Positions 27,392 through 38,243 of a stretch of DNA of 64,000 bases are shown here, in pieces. The translations under genes and the position numbers were made by a program. How positions within the stretch are numbered: position 1 is the stretch's first letter; every line of letters begins with the position of its first letter. A model generated the notes under the pieces. That model was given only the letters and a program-made list of their open reading frames with translations. It was not told the DNA's origin and searched no databases. This DNA is from Dyadobacter sp. (GTDB lineage: Bacteria; Bacteroidota; Bacteroidia; Cytophagales; Spirosomataceae), in the NCBI RefSeq assembly GCF_017744695.1, contig NZ_JAGIAS010000002.1, forward strand, positions 372,001 to 436,000. The letters run 5' to 3'.

Positions 27392-29842
27392 CTATTGCTC
27401 CACAAACTCCCCACGCTCCACCGACCAGTCGTTTCCGAAAAATCCGGACATTTTCACGCCCTTGATTCCGTTCTTCAACATATCAGCCGAGAATATCATC
27501 AGATCCGGGAACCCGCTACCGCCGCTGAAATACTGGTTGGCATTCGCTGCCTGAAAGCCTGCCTTGCCAGTTCCGGAAATGACCGTTACCGAAGCGCTCT
27601 TACTATCCGACCTCGGATAAATGAAGTAGGCAGCCAGATCGTTACCTGTAAATTGTTTCCCACCGACATCGATCTTGCCGCTTGTTACGGTTACCGGACA
27701 ATTTTTCAGGACCTTATCCCATGCGAGGTTGGTACTTTTGTTGCCATAAAGTATCACACCTCTATCCTTAAACTGCTGTGGATCAAAGTCTTTGTCCGAA
27801 ATGATATCCACCGCACCGTTGCCACGGTAGTACCATGACTCCGCATCGAATGTCGCCTTCTCGAATGCCCAGGCCTTCTCCTCAGCATTTCCACCCGTCG
27901 CGTACACGTATACCATGCGGTTTCTGAATGCATCTTTCAATGTGCCACTACGCTCCGGGTTTTTCTCCATTGACGCAGGCGCAACCGCCTCCTTCCAGTC
28001 GCCGTCGTTTTTCAGGTAAATGGTTTCATTTCCCTTCACCATATATTCGACCGGCGCTTTTCCGTCCAGCACAATATTTAATTTTGAACCGGGTGCGAAT
28101 GCGCCAAGGTCCAATGAAAGCAAAGATACGTTCTCGGTAGTCCCTTCAATTCTCGAATCTTTTTTACTGCTAGTCAACTTTATCTGACTGTATTTCAATG
28201 CATTGATTTGCTGATGTATCCCTGCCCAGCGCATACGCGAAGAGACACCGGGGTTAGCCGTTTTGAAATCGATCGAGGTTACTGTTGTATCCTTGGGGAT
28301 TGAATGCCAGCTGAAAAAGTTGAAGATTGGTGGCCAGTCCACACTAATGTCTCCATACCAATGCTCGCCACCAATGTGCTCATAGTAGCTAAAATCGCGG
28401 TGGAATTTTCCGAGAATGTCGCGCATCTGGCGCGCGTACGTAACGGGTACGGTCCTGTCCGCGTCCCCGTGCGCGATGTACACGCCCAGACTTTTGTAGT
28501 TGGAAGTCAATGCCAAAACATTGCTTGGATTACTCGCTCTCAGCAACATAGCTTCAATCGGCGACCCGGCGCTATCGGGGATCACACCATCGTGCGAACC
28601 ATAAGCGGCCAACGTAGGATAGCCTGCGGATGGAGCAATCGCTGCCCATTTTTCCGGATAGGTTGCGCCCAGGAACCAGGTGCCATGCCCACCCATAGAA
28701 TGACCGGTCAGGTATATACGAGATGGGTCCGGGTTGAATTGCTTCTTCGCAATACCCAGTACTTCCAATGCATCCATCCGTCCCCAGTCTTCCCAGTTGA
28801 ATCCGCGCGGACGTCGGTTTGTGGGCGCCACGAGTACTCCCCAATCTTTGGGTTTGTATGCACGGGCCTGGCTAATCGCCTGCACCTCAGCGCCATGCAC
28901 TGAGAAAAACAATGCCGGTTGCCCATTCGAATCATTTTTGATCTGCGGGGAAACAGCATAGTATTGCACGCTGCCATCCAGCTCGCTCACAAATGTGCGG
29001 CTGAATTGCTTCCCCGTCTCTACCGACTGGATTGCAATTTTCGACTGATCGATAACTTTATCACTTTGCAGCAAGTTGAGCGAAACCTCATTCTTGCCGA
29101 TACCTGTAACCTTGCTGCCGTCTATAAGCACTCCCACTTTCCGCAATGTCATAGCCGGTACCGATGGAAGTTTTGTTACAATGTCCTTTCCAGCTACGGC
29201 CGTTTTCATTTCCAGACCGGCCAATGGCTTTCTGGTCATGTTCGAGATCACTACGCCTGTCCATAGTGAATCATTTTTGAAACCGGGAACCACATCGGAA
29301 ATCGTAAGATCCTCTGTATTAATGGAAACTGCCTTTTCAGGAAAAGTGAGATTGGCCGTTATGCCGCCAAAACGTCCGAAGCGCGCCACCCGTGCGTAGA
29401 TTTCATTCTTCCCTTTTTTAAGGACAATTGGTAAATGCATCCAACCGTAACGGTACATGTCACCTCCACGCGGAACGCCATTCAGGAAAATCATATCCTG
29501 ACCGGTAATCGTCAGAATTGCCGTTTGTTCTTTTTTAGATTCGTAAGTCAGATAAACATATCCGTTGGAAAATGAATCACCACGGAAACGGTGTGTCGAG
29601 TCGGTCTGCACTTTTTTCCACTTAATCTCTCCTCCTTTGGGATCTGTCAATAAAATACTTCCTTCTTGTGGTTTGAGTGTACCTTTGTAAAGTTGATAAG
29701 CCAGTTGGTCGGTATACAATGCTTCCCGCCCGTATTGATGGCATGGGCCAACAGCCAGTCCTTCCTCAAAATGGTAAACCGATTGTGCCTGGTTTTGGGA
29801 AAAAATAAATAGTAGTGAGAGTGTCGCAAAAATCCTTTTCAT
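27392..29842 (-). CDS. Secreted alpha/beta hydrolase, prolyl-oligopeptidase/esterase family
   Basis: 816 residues with a signal peptide (MKRIFATLSLLFIFSQNQAQ). The first 290 residues are beta-rich, without a clear family. Residues about 300-540 form the alpha/beta hydrolase domain with the nucleophile Ser382 in TGHSMGGHG, the acid in HGDADRTVP, and the His in GGEHWYGD. The last 270 residues are again beta-rich (FIYPRSDS, GTGKAGFQAANANQY). It is likely a periplasmic or outer-membrane esterase or peptidase acting on plant-derived material; the substrate is unknown. It is convergent with the SDR gene. Confidence 0.87.
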   Translation of the reverse strand: MKRIFATLSLLFIFSQNQAQSVYHFEEGLAVGPCHQYGREALYTDQLAYQLYKGTLKPQEGSILLTDPKGGEIKWKKVQTDSTHRFRGDSFSNGYVYLTYESKKEQTAILTITGQDMIFLNGVPRGGDMYRYGWMHLPIVLKKGKNEIYARVARFGRFGGITANLTFPEKAVSINTEDLTISDVVPGFKNDSLWTGVVISNMTRKPLAGLEMKTAVAGKDIVTKLPSVPAMTLRKVGVLIDGSKVTGIGKNEVSLNLLQSDKVIDQSKIAIQSVETGKQFSRTFVSELDGSVQYYAVSPQIKNDSNGQPALFFSVHGAEVQAISQARAYKPKDWGVLVAPTNRRPRGFNWEDWGRMDALEVLGIAKKQFNPDPSRIYLTGHSMGGHGTWFLGATYPEKWAAIAPSAGYPTLAAYGSHDGVIPDSAGSPIEAMLLRASNPSNVLALTSNYKSLGVYIAHGDADRTVPVTYARQMRDILGKFHRDFSYYEHIGGEHWYGDISVDWPPIFNFFSWHSIPKDTTVTSIDFKTANPGVSSRMRWAGIHQQINALKYSQIKLTSSKKDSRIEGTTENVSLLSLDLGAFAPGSKLNIVLDGKAPVEYMVKGNETIYLKNDGDWKEAVAPASMEKNPERSGTLKDAFRNRMVYVYATGGNAEEKAWAFEKATFDAESWYYRGNGAVDIISDKDFDPQQFKDRGVILYGNKSTNLAWDKVLKNCPVTVTSGKIDVGGKQFTGNDLAAYFIYPRSDSKSASVTVISGTGKAGFQAANANQYFSGGSGFPDLMIFSADMLKNGIKGVKMSGFFGNDWSVERGEFVEQ

Positions 29843-30030
29843 GGAAAGAGGTTTAGTGATCAGAGAGAATTAAACTTAATAAAAAATATTAAGAATAGTA
29901 CTCCCAATTTTTAATTAACTCATAATTCAGTAAAATGCCCTCAAAACTGGCTCAAATGACCCTTTTTTAGTTGTCGCGTTGCCATAATTCAAAAAATGAG
30001 ACGTAACTTTCGGTGTACAATTTCACAACT

Positions 30031-32069
<2,039 letters not shown>

Positions 32070-32085
32070 TCAAACCTTGGTCATG

Positions 32086-32093
32086 CAAAAATA
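32086..32093 (-). promoter_or_regulatory. -7 box upstream of pgi
   Basis: TATTTTTG on the minus strand, an exact match to TAnnTTTG. No matching -33 TTTG is seen, so this is a partial promoter call. Confidence 0.4.
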
Positions 32094-32126
32094 GGGTTTT
32101 ACGGCACTTAATGCGCGTTTTCCTCA

Positions 32127-32960
32127 TTAACTCGCCTGGCAAACTCCCCGGAAATAGCCGACCGACTCGGCGATACCGGCCAGCGGTTCTTTCATATCTT
32201 TCTCATATTCAAGGCTGCACGACCCTGTATATTTCACTTTGCGCAGCATTTTTACAAATGCAGGAATATCAATAATTCCTCTTCCCAATTCGCAGGTTTT
32301 ACCATCCTTGGTAGCAGCCGTGACATTTTTGAGGTGAATGTCGAAAATGCGTTTGCTGTATTTGCCCAGATCAGCGACCGAGTCCTGGTTGTCGCGGCGG
32401 TTGTGCCCCATATCAAAACAAAGCCCTACCCGTGGATCGAGATCCTTCACATGGTTGTACACCGAAGTCGCATTTGGATACAGCTTGTCTTCCGGCCCAT
32501 GGTTGTGGATGGCGTAGCGGATATTGTACTCCTTCACTTTCTGCTCTACATATTTCAGATCGTCGTGATTAGGAATACCGACGATCAAATCCACACCCAC
32601 CCTTTTGGCATAATCGAATGCATCGTCGATTTCCTGATGGGTCTTGGTATAAATCGGCCCCACCGCGTAACCGGTCACATCGGCGTCTTTCAACTTCTGG
32701 TGAAACGCCGTAATCTGCTCGGCCGTGCTATTGTAAGGCAAATGGAAATCCTTGATACACAAATAATGAACATCTGTCTTCTTCATCATTTCGAGCGCCT
32801 CGTCGAGTTTGAAATGAACAAAGCTGTAACCGGCCATACCGAGCTTGAAAGTATCCTCTTTTTTAGCCGGAGCAGCATTGCTTTTCTCCGGAAGTGAAAT
32901 GATACTGCCGGCGATTAGCCCCGCGATACCTTTTTTGACAAATGTTCTTCTCGAATTCAT
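32127..32960 (-). CDS. Sugar phosphate isomerase/epimerase-like TIM-barrel protein, Tat-exported
   Basis: 277 residues. A twin-arginine signal (NSRRTFVKKGIAGLIAGS) precedes a xylose-isomerase-like TIM barrel. Metal-site candidates are YAIHNHGPEDK, GLCFDMGHN, and the final SCSLEYE. Such exported members are common in Bacteroidota near sugar-oxidising enzymes (the Gfo/Idh/MocA gene at 45117 is a similar exported partner type but lies apart). The exact substrate is unknown. Confidence 0.88.
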   Translation of the reverse strand: MNSRRTFVKKGIAGLIAGSIISLPEKSNAAPAKKEDTFKLGMAGYSFVHFKLDEALEMMKKTDVHYLCIKDFHLPYNSTAEQITAFHQKLKDADVTGYAVGPIYTKTHQEIDDAFDYAKRVGVDLIVGIPNHDDLKYVEQKVKEYNIRYAIHNHGPEDKLYPNATSVYNHVKDLDPRVGLCFDMGHNRRDNQDSVADLGKYSKRIFDIHLKNVTAATKDGKTCELGRGIIDIPAFVKMLRKVKYTGSCSLEYEKDMKEPLAGIAESVGYFRGVCQAS

Positions 32961-33029
32961 TCTATTTAAATTAAAAGTAATTGCTGTATAGATAAAAGAC
33001 GAAGACTCGCCGATTTACCACCTATCGAC

Positions 33030-34235
33030 TCAAATCTTAAGTTTTACACCAACCCTGTTGATCGCCCCGGTAAGCAAAATGACCAGCAATGAAAAACAGG
33101 CGGATTTCACAAGGCCGATCAATCCGGTGCGCAGAAACATGGGGAGGCTGATGCCGGCCAGGGTGATAACGGCGTACCATATATAAGGAATCAGGTAGCA
33201 GGTGAGTGTAGCCGTTCCGGCAGGGCTGATGATGTTCGCCCATTTTTTAATCTTTTTCAGATCAACCAGCCAGAACAGGAATGCAAACGCCAAAAAGCTG
33301 ATACCCGAACAAATGCCCACCCAAGCCGGCGTAGCCCTGATTTTTGAAATACCCCAAAATGGCCGGGTGCCGACGCCATATGCCAAACATATCAATCCCA
33401 AAACAACGAGCATCACGAGATACGTGCTACCCACTGCATTTCGGCTGACACTATTCCGGTAAATCACCGAAGCAACAACACCCCCCATCACAAAAGCCGG
33501 CATCGACCCGCTGCCTACAATCCAGACAAACTTTCTGACCGGATCGAGAAAGTCCAGTGCACCCGCATAGTCGGCCAGATTGAACAGGACAAAAAACAAC
33601 CATCCACCGATCGCCCACGAGAGTCGGTCACGCGTAGGCAGATACGCGAGCGAACCGAGCAGGTACGACCAGCCGATGAGGCCCAATATCCCGTACCAGT
33701 GCGTTCCCATCCAGGATGGATTCCCGGCGTCGCCACCTTTGTAAATTACTGCCAACGCCACCAATAGCAGGTAGCCCGCTATCTTCAATGCATTATAAAA
33801 TCCTTTCTTCTCCGGGGACTGAGGGTAAACATTCCATATGAGAAAAAAAGCAATCACCATGCCGATTTCCCAGATGTACTTATTGACCACCATCGCGTCG
33901 CCCGCAATATTTTCGTAGTTCACGATGAATACGCCCATGAGCAGCAACGCAAATGTACGCTCCGTAATATGCCTGATAATCAATGCATCAGAATCCCCCT
34001 TCTTCTTGCGATTAGCGATAGCGAAGGGAATCGAAAGGCCGACAATAAACAAGAATCCGGGGAATACGACGTCCGAAAGACCCATTGCATCTTCGGCCGC
34101 TTTACTGTGTTTCAACCAATCGGGAACGTCTTCCAGCGTCCAAAGGTCATTGACGAAAATCATTAAAAACATGGTGACCGCCCTGAATACGTCGATCGAA
34201 TCCAGGCGGAGCGAGGGGGAGGAAATTTTGTTCAT
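33030..34235 (-). CDS. DUF5009 / heparan-alpha-glucosaminide N-acetyltransferase-like membrane protein
   Basis: 401 residues from the ATG (MNKISSPSLRLDSIDVFRAV). An in-frame start 25 codons upstream adds a basic stretch not typical of the family. About ten hydrophobic segments are seen. The N-terminal RLDSIDVFRAVTMFLMIFVN and the following SDVVFPGFLFIVGLSIPFA are typical of the DUF5009/YeiB-like acyltransferases, which move acyl groups across the membrane. It is divergent from the SWIM operon. Confidence 0.87.
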   Translation of the reverse strand: MNKISSPSLRLDSIDVFRAVTMFLMIFVNDLWTLEDVPDWLKHSKAAEDAMGLSDVVFPGFLFIVGLSIPFAIANRKKKGDSDALIIRHITERTFALLLMGVFIVNYENIAGDAMVVNKYIWEIGMVIAFFLIWNVYPQSPEKKGFYNALKIAGYLLLVALAVIYKGGDAGNPSWMGTHWYGILGLIGWSYLLGSLAYLPTRDRLSWAIGGWLFFVLFNLADYAGALDFLDPVRKFVWIVGSGSMPAFVMGGVVASVIYRNSVSRNAVGSTYLVMLVVLGLICLAYGVGTRPFWGISKIRATPAWVGICSGISFLAFAFLFWLVDLKKIKKWANIISPAGTATLTCYLIPYIWYAVITLAGISLPMFLRTGLIGLVKSACFSLLVILLTGAINRVGVKLKI

Positions 34236-34338
34236 CAGAAGGTTTGGTTTAGGAAGACCTAATATAATCGATTTTCGCCTCCGGATAGCATATGAGGAGC
34301 ATTTGCTCATTTACCTGAATTTTATTCCCCGCAATTTC

Positions 34339-34346
34339 TATTTTTG
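34339..34346 (+). promoter_or_regulatory. -7 box of the SWIM-MoxR-VWA operon
   Basis: TATTTTTG matches TAnnTTTG exactly and lies 26 bp upstream of the first ATG. A good -33 TTTG at the right spacing is not seen. It suggests a short leader of about 20 nt for the five-gene operon. Confidence 0.45.
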
Positions 34347-34372
34347 ACTTTCCGATTAAAGAGATCATTTTA

Positions 34373-35686
34373 ATGCAATATACCCGCGAACAGATTCTTC
34401 AACTCGCACCCGACAGTGCTTCTGCGAAGGCAGGCCTGCAATTAGCCACTCATCACAAATGGGTTACCAGGGCTTGTAACGACGTGGCAATCTGGGGCGA
34501 ATGCCACGGCAGTGGTAAAAATCCCTATCAGACCGCCATCGACCTGACTAACATTGCGTTCAAATGCAACTGTCCCAGCCGGAAGTTTCCCTGTAAACAC
34601 GGTTTGGGATTGTTTTTACTTTTTTCCGAAGATCGTACCGCATTTACCACTGGTGAAGAATTACCGGCTTATGTTACGGAATGGCTTTCGAAACGACAGG
34701 CACGGGAGACAGCCCGCGAAACGACACAAGAAAAACCTGTGGACGAAACCGCCCGTATCAAACGCGCGGAGTCGCGGGAAAAGAAGGTGAATGGTGGTAT
34801 TGAAGAAATACGTGCCTGGCTGGGTGATGTTATACGCGCGGGCATTGCGCACATACCTCAGCAGGCCTACCAATTTCACAGCAACATTACCGCCCGGATG
34901 GTAGATGCACAAGCGGGTGGGCTCGCTAGCCAGCTGCGTCAAATCAACGAAATCAACTTTTTCAACGATGGCTGGCAAAAACAGCTGTTGAAAAAACTAT
35001 CAGGTATTTATATGATATCGGAGGGATATCTTAATCGTGATACGCTGCCAGCCGGGACTGCCCGGGACATATCCACGCTGATCGGCTGGACGATTTCCAA
35101 GGAAGAAGTTTCACAAACAGAGCCCGTTACCGATAACTGGATTGTCTTGTCGGTAACCATGACCGAGGAAAGCAATGTAACTACGGAGCGAATATGGCTG
35201 TACGGCCTGAGAACTAAACAGTTTGCCCTGTTATTGAATTTTTACGCCGGAAACCAGCCGTATCAGACAATACTCGTTCCGGGTTTGCAAATAGATGCCG
35301 ATATCGTGTATTACCCCGCCTCCGTCCCCATGCGTGCGCTCATTCGCGAGCAACGTCCTGTGACCGATCGCTCGATGCATGCAAATATACCCAACTCATT
35401 TTCAATCATATACAATAACATCTCGGATACATTAAGCCGTAACCCGTTTATAGAGCAGATACCATTTATGATCGAAGATGTGAAAGCCACGCTCACGAGC
35501 GACCGTTGGTTCGTGACCGACCTGGAAGGGTTAAGCGTTCCGATATCGAATCCCGAAGACGAATGCTGGAATATGCTTGCATTTTCCGGTGGGCGCCGGT
35601 TTTCAACCTTCGGTGTTTGTGATCAGGGCCAATTCGATTTACATTTCATCTCCGCGGCCCGGCAGGGCATTTTCCTTAAATCATGA
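34373..35686 (+). CDS. SWIM zinc-finger protein, first gene of the MoxR/VWA operon
   Basis: 437 residues. The SWIM motif CxC-x6-CxH is complete: Cys65, Cys67, Cys74 and His76 in FKCNCPSRKFPCKHGLGL. SWIM modules bind zinc and serve in DNA or protein contacts. A basic/acidic helical linker (residues 100-150) follows, then a mixed region of about 280 residues with no recognised domain. The stop overlaps the DUF5691 start in ATGA, indicating translational coupling. The wider role is inferred from the operon: it may recruit a target for the AAA/VWA pair. Confidence 0.9.
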   Translation: MQYTREQILQLAPDSASAKAGLQLATHHKWVTRACNDVAIWGECHGSGKNPYQTAIDLTNIAFKCNCPSRKFPCKHGLGLFLLFSEDRTAFTTGEELPAYVTEWLSKRQARETARETTQEKPVDETARIKRAESREKKVNGGIEEIRAWLGDVIRAGIAHIPQQAYQFHSNITARMVDAQAGGLASQLRQINEINFFNDGWQKQLLKKLSGIYMISEGYLNRDTLPAGTARDISTLIGWTISKEEVSQTEPVTDNWIVLSVTMTEESNVTTERIWLYGLRTKQFALLLNFYAGNQPYQTILVPGLQIDADIVYYPASVPMRALIREQRPVTDRSMHANIPNSFSIIYNNISDTLSRNPFIEQIPFMIEDVKATLTSDRWFVTDLEGLSVPISNPEDECWNMLAFSGGRRFSTFGVCDQGQFDLHFISAARQGIFLKS

Positions 35687-37146
35687 ATACAGAAATATTG
35701 AAGGCGGCATTGCTGGGCACCGACAGGTACATCCCCGAAATACCGAAAGGAGCGCCGGAGATTTATACCAAGATAGATGCATTGCCGACAAGCAAGGAAG
35801 ACCGCTTTCTGAAGATGGCATTTGTGTCGTTACTTTACGAAGAGGCTGGTGCCAAACCACTTGTCATAGATTCGCAATTACCGGAATGCCCGCCCGAACC
35901 GCAGGCGATCGTCACCAGTCAGCTCGCTGCCTTGGTGCAATCAGCCATCGCAGATCAGAATGAGGTCTTATTCGCATTTCTGGTGTTCAGGATTGCGCAA
36001 CGGAACGAAGTGATTCAGGCACAACTTGTTCCCGGCATTCTCGACAAGGCACTTGAAAAAAAGTATGACAAACAAAAGCTAATCCGTATTTGTGGGAAGA
36101 CCGGCGAATGGCTTTGCGGCCTGAATCCGCGTTGGAAAGTTTTGCGGGACGGTACGACCGAAGATGAGAATGTTTGGGACATCGGGTCGATAGAAAGCAG
36201 AAAAGGGTTCCTTTCCGCGTTGCGCAAAAAAGACCCCGGTGCAGCCATTATACTGCTGGAAAGTACATTCACCCAGGAAAATGCCAACAACCGGCTGGCA
36301 TTTTTGCAATTACTGCACGACGGGCTGTCGCTCTCGGACGAACCTTTTCTTCAAAAACTGATCACTGACAAAAGTCAGAAAGTACGGGAAGTCGCTATTG
36401 GATTGCTTCGGCAGATTCAGGGCTCGGCCATCAATCGCTATCATCTCGAATGTCTGCGCCGGATGATAGAGGTTCGTGAAGAAAGGCATTTGCTGGTTAC
36501 AAAGAAAAAGAAGCTTGTTATTGCTGAGGACGTGACGTTCGAAGAAAACATCTTTAAAACAGGTATTGAAAAGGTAAGTGCTGAAAAAGGCGTTCAGGAC
36601 CATGTATTCATCGCAGGGCAGCTGCTTTCGTTGGCGGATCCGGTAGAACTATCTAATATGCTGAATATAAGCGAACAAAGCTTAATTACATTATTCCTAG
36701 ACCACCCCGCGGCTAAGGTGCTGCTACCGTTCCTCACCTCTTCGGCCATTCGGTTCAAATGTAAATCCTGGGCGCTGGCGCTGCTGCACCGCGGGGATGC
36801 ACGCGACATCGGGTTACTGGATGCGCTGGAAGAGTCAGAGCGATTGCCGTTTTACCTGCAATTTTTAAACGGTAATGCCGCTAACCTGTTTGCATATCTG
36901 CTGAACGACGCCTATTCGCTCCTACCCGCGCGGCTGGCCGAACAATTGCTCGACCACCTCTCAAAGTTCCCTTACCACATCAACCAGGGAACCTACCAAC
37001 GCCTTGGATTGCAGCTACCTGACAGCACAATGCCCATTCTGAAAAAATATGCCGACGATCCCCGGCAGGACTACCCATTTAGATATTTTAAAAACCAGGT
37101 ATTAGAAATGATGCGCTTGGTCGAACTAAGAAAAAAAATTGCTTAA
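35683..37146 (+). CDS. DUF5691-family protein
   Basis: 487 residues, no signal peptide, mostly helical with HEAT/ARM-like stretches (KVREVAIGLLRQIQGSAINRY in part). The N-terminal KAALLGTDRYIPEIP and the internal RICGKTGEWLCGLNPRWKVL are the pattern I associate with DUF5691, a family seen with SWIM and MoxR genes. Function unknown; a solenoid scaffold is plausible. It overlaps the SWIM gene by 4 bp and is followed by the ATPase after 4 bp. Confidence 0.85.
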   Translation: MNTEILKAALLGTDRYIPEIPKGAPEIYTKIDALPTSKEDRFLKMAFVSLLYEEAGAKPLVIDSQLPECPPEPQAIVTSQLAALVQSAIADQNEVLFAFLVFRIAQRNEVIQAQLVPGILDKALEKKYDKQKLIRICGKTGEWLCGLNPRWKVLRDGTTEDENVWDIGSIESRKGFLSALRKKDPGAAIILLESTFTQENANNRLAFLQLLHDGLSLSDEPFLQKLITDKSQKVREVAIGLLRQIQGSAINRYHLECLRRMIEVREERHLLVTKKKKLVIAEDVTFEENIFKTGIEKVSAEKGVQDHVFIAGQLLSLADPVELSNMLNISEQSLITLFLDHPAAKVLLPFLTSSAIRFKCKSWALALLHRGDARDIGLLDALEESERLPFYLQFLNGNAANLFAYLLNDAYSLLPARLAEQLLDHLSKFPYHINQGTYQRLGLQLPDSTMPILKKYADDPRQDYPFRYFKNQVLEMMRLVELRKKIA

Positions 37147-37150
37147 AAAC

Positions 37151-38233
37151 ATGTCACAAAATATTTTACGACAGACCGCCGAAGCGCAGTTCGCGCAGGA
37201 AATCGAGGAGATAAAAAAACAAGACAAACACGCACGGCCCGAAAACTGGTTACTATCGCCACATGCGGTGGTAACATACCTCATGGGCGGAAAGCTAGCT
37301 AATGGATTTCATGTATCGCCCAAATACATCGGCAACCGCAGGCTCATGGAAATCGCCGTGGCAACCCTCACTACGGATCGTGCGCTGTTGCTGTACGGTT
37401 TGCCGGGAACAGCCAAATCCTGGGTTTCCGAGCACATAAGTGCAGCCATTTCGGAAGACTCCGGTCTTGTGATCCAGGGAACTGCCGGTACCAGTGAAGA
37501 ATCCGTGCGGTATGGCTGGAACTATGCACAACTGCTTTCCGCCGGGCCCGTACCCGAGGCCATTGTCGAAACGCCTGTGATGCGGGGAATGAAAGAAGGC
37601 AAAATTGTGCGTGTGGAAGAGCTTACGCGCATCGGCTCGGATGTGCAGGATAGCCTCATCACCATTCTTTCCGAAAAGATGCTCCCGATTCCGGAGCTGA
37701 ATACCAAGGTGATGGCAGTTCGCGGTTTCAATATCATTGCTACCGCCAACAACCGCGACAAGGGTGTCAATGACTTGTCGAGTGCATTGAAGCGCAGGTT
37801 CAATACAGTAATTTTACCAGTACCGGAGACAGTCGAAGAAGAAGTGGAAATCGTGCAGCAGCGAGTTGCGAGTTTCAGCAAATCGATCGATCTGGCTATT
37901 GAAAAACCAATTTTGGAAGAGATCAGCCGCGTCGTCACAGTCTTCCGCGAGTTGCGCAGCGGAGTTTCCGCTGACGGCAAGACAAAGCTCAAATCCCCTT
38001 CCGGCACATTGAGCACAGCGGAGGCTATATCGGTGATGAACAGCGGGTTATCGCTGGCTTACCATTTCGGCGACGCAAGCCTGAAAGCCGATGATCTGGC
38101 AAGCGGACTTATCGGCGCGATCATCAAAGATCCGATACAGGACAAGATCGTATTCCAGGAATATATGGAAACCGTGCTCAAACAACGCGATGGTTGGAAA
38201 GATATTTACAGGGCTTGCAGGGAAATAATCTGA
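37151..38233 (+). CDS. MoxR-family AAA+ ATPase
   Basis: 360 residues from the ATG (a TTG 4 codons earlier overlaps DUF5691). The Walker A is GLPGTAKS (residues 83-90), the Walker B region KIVRVEELTRI, sensor 1 IIATANNRDKG, and the arginine finger in SSALKRRFN. MoxR ATPases form hexamers that, with a VWA partner, insert cofactors or remodel protein complexes. The VWA partner is the last gene of this operon. The second acidic residue of Walker B is Glu as needed for hydrolysis. Confidence 0.95.
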   Translation: MSQNILRQTAEAQFAQEIEEIKKQDKHARPENWLLSPHAVVTYLMGGKLANGFHVSPKYIGNRRLMEIAVATLTTDRALLLYGLPGTAKSWVSEHISAAISEDSGLVIQGTAGTSEESVRYGWNYAQLLSAGPVPEAIVETPVMRGMKEGKIVRVEELTRIGSDVQDSLITILSEKMLPIPELNTKVMAVRGFNIIATANNRDKGVNDLSSALKRRFNTVILPVPETVEEEVEIVQQRVASFSKSIDLAIEKPILEEISRVVTVFRELRSGVSADGKTKLKSPSGTLSTAEAISVMNSGLSLAYHFGDASLKADDLASGLIGAIIKDPIQDKIVFQEYMETVLKQRDGWKDIYRACREII

Positions 38234-38243
38234 CCAGAATTCT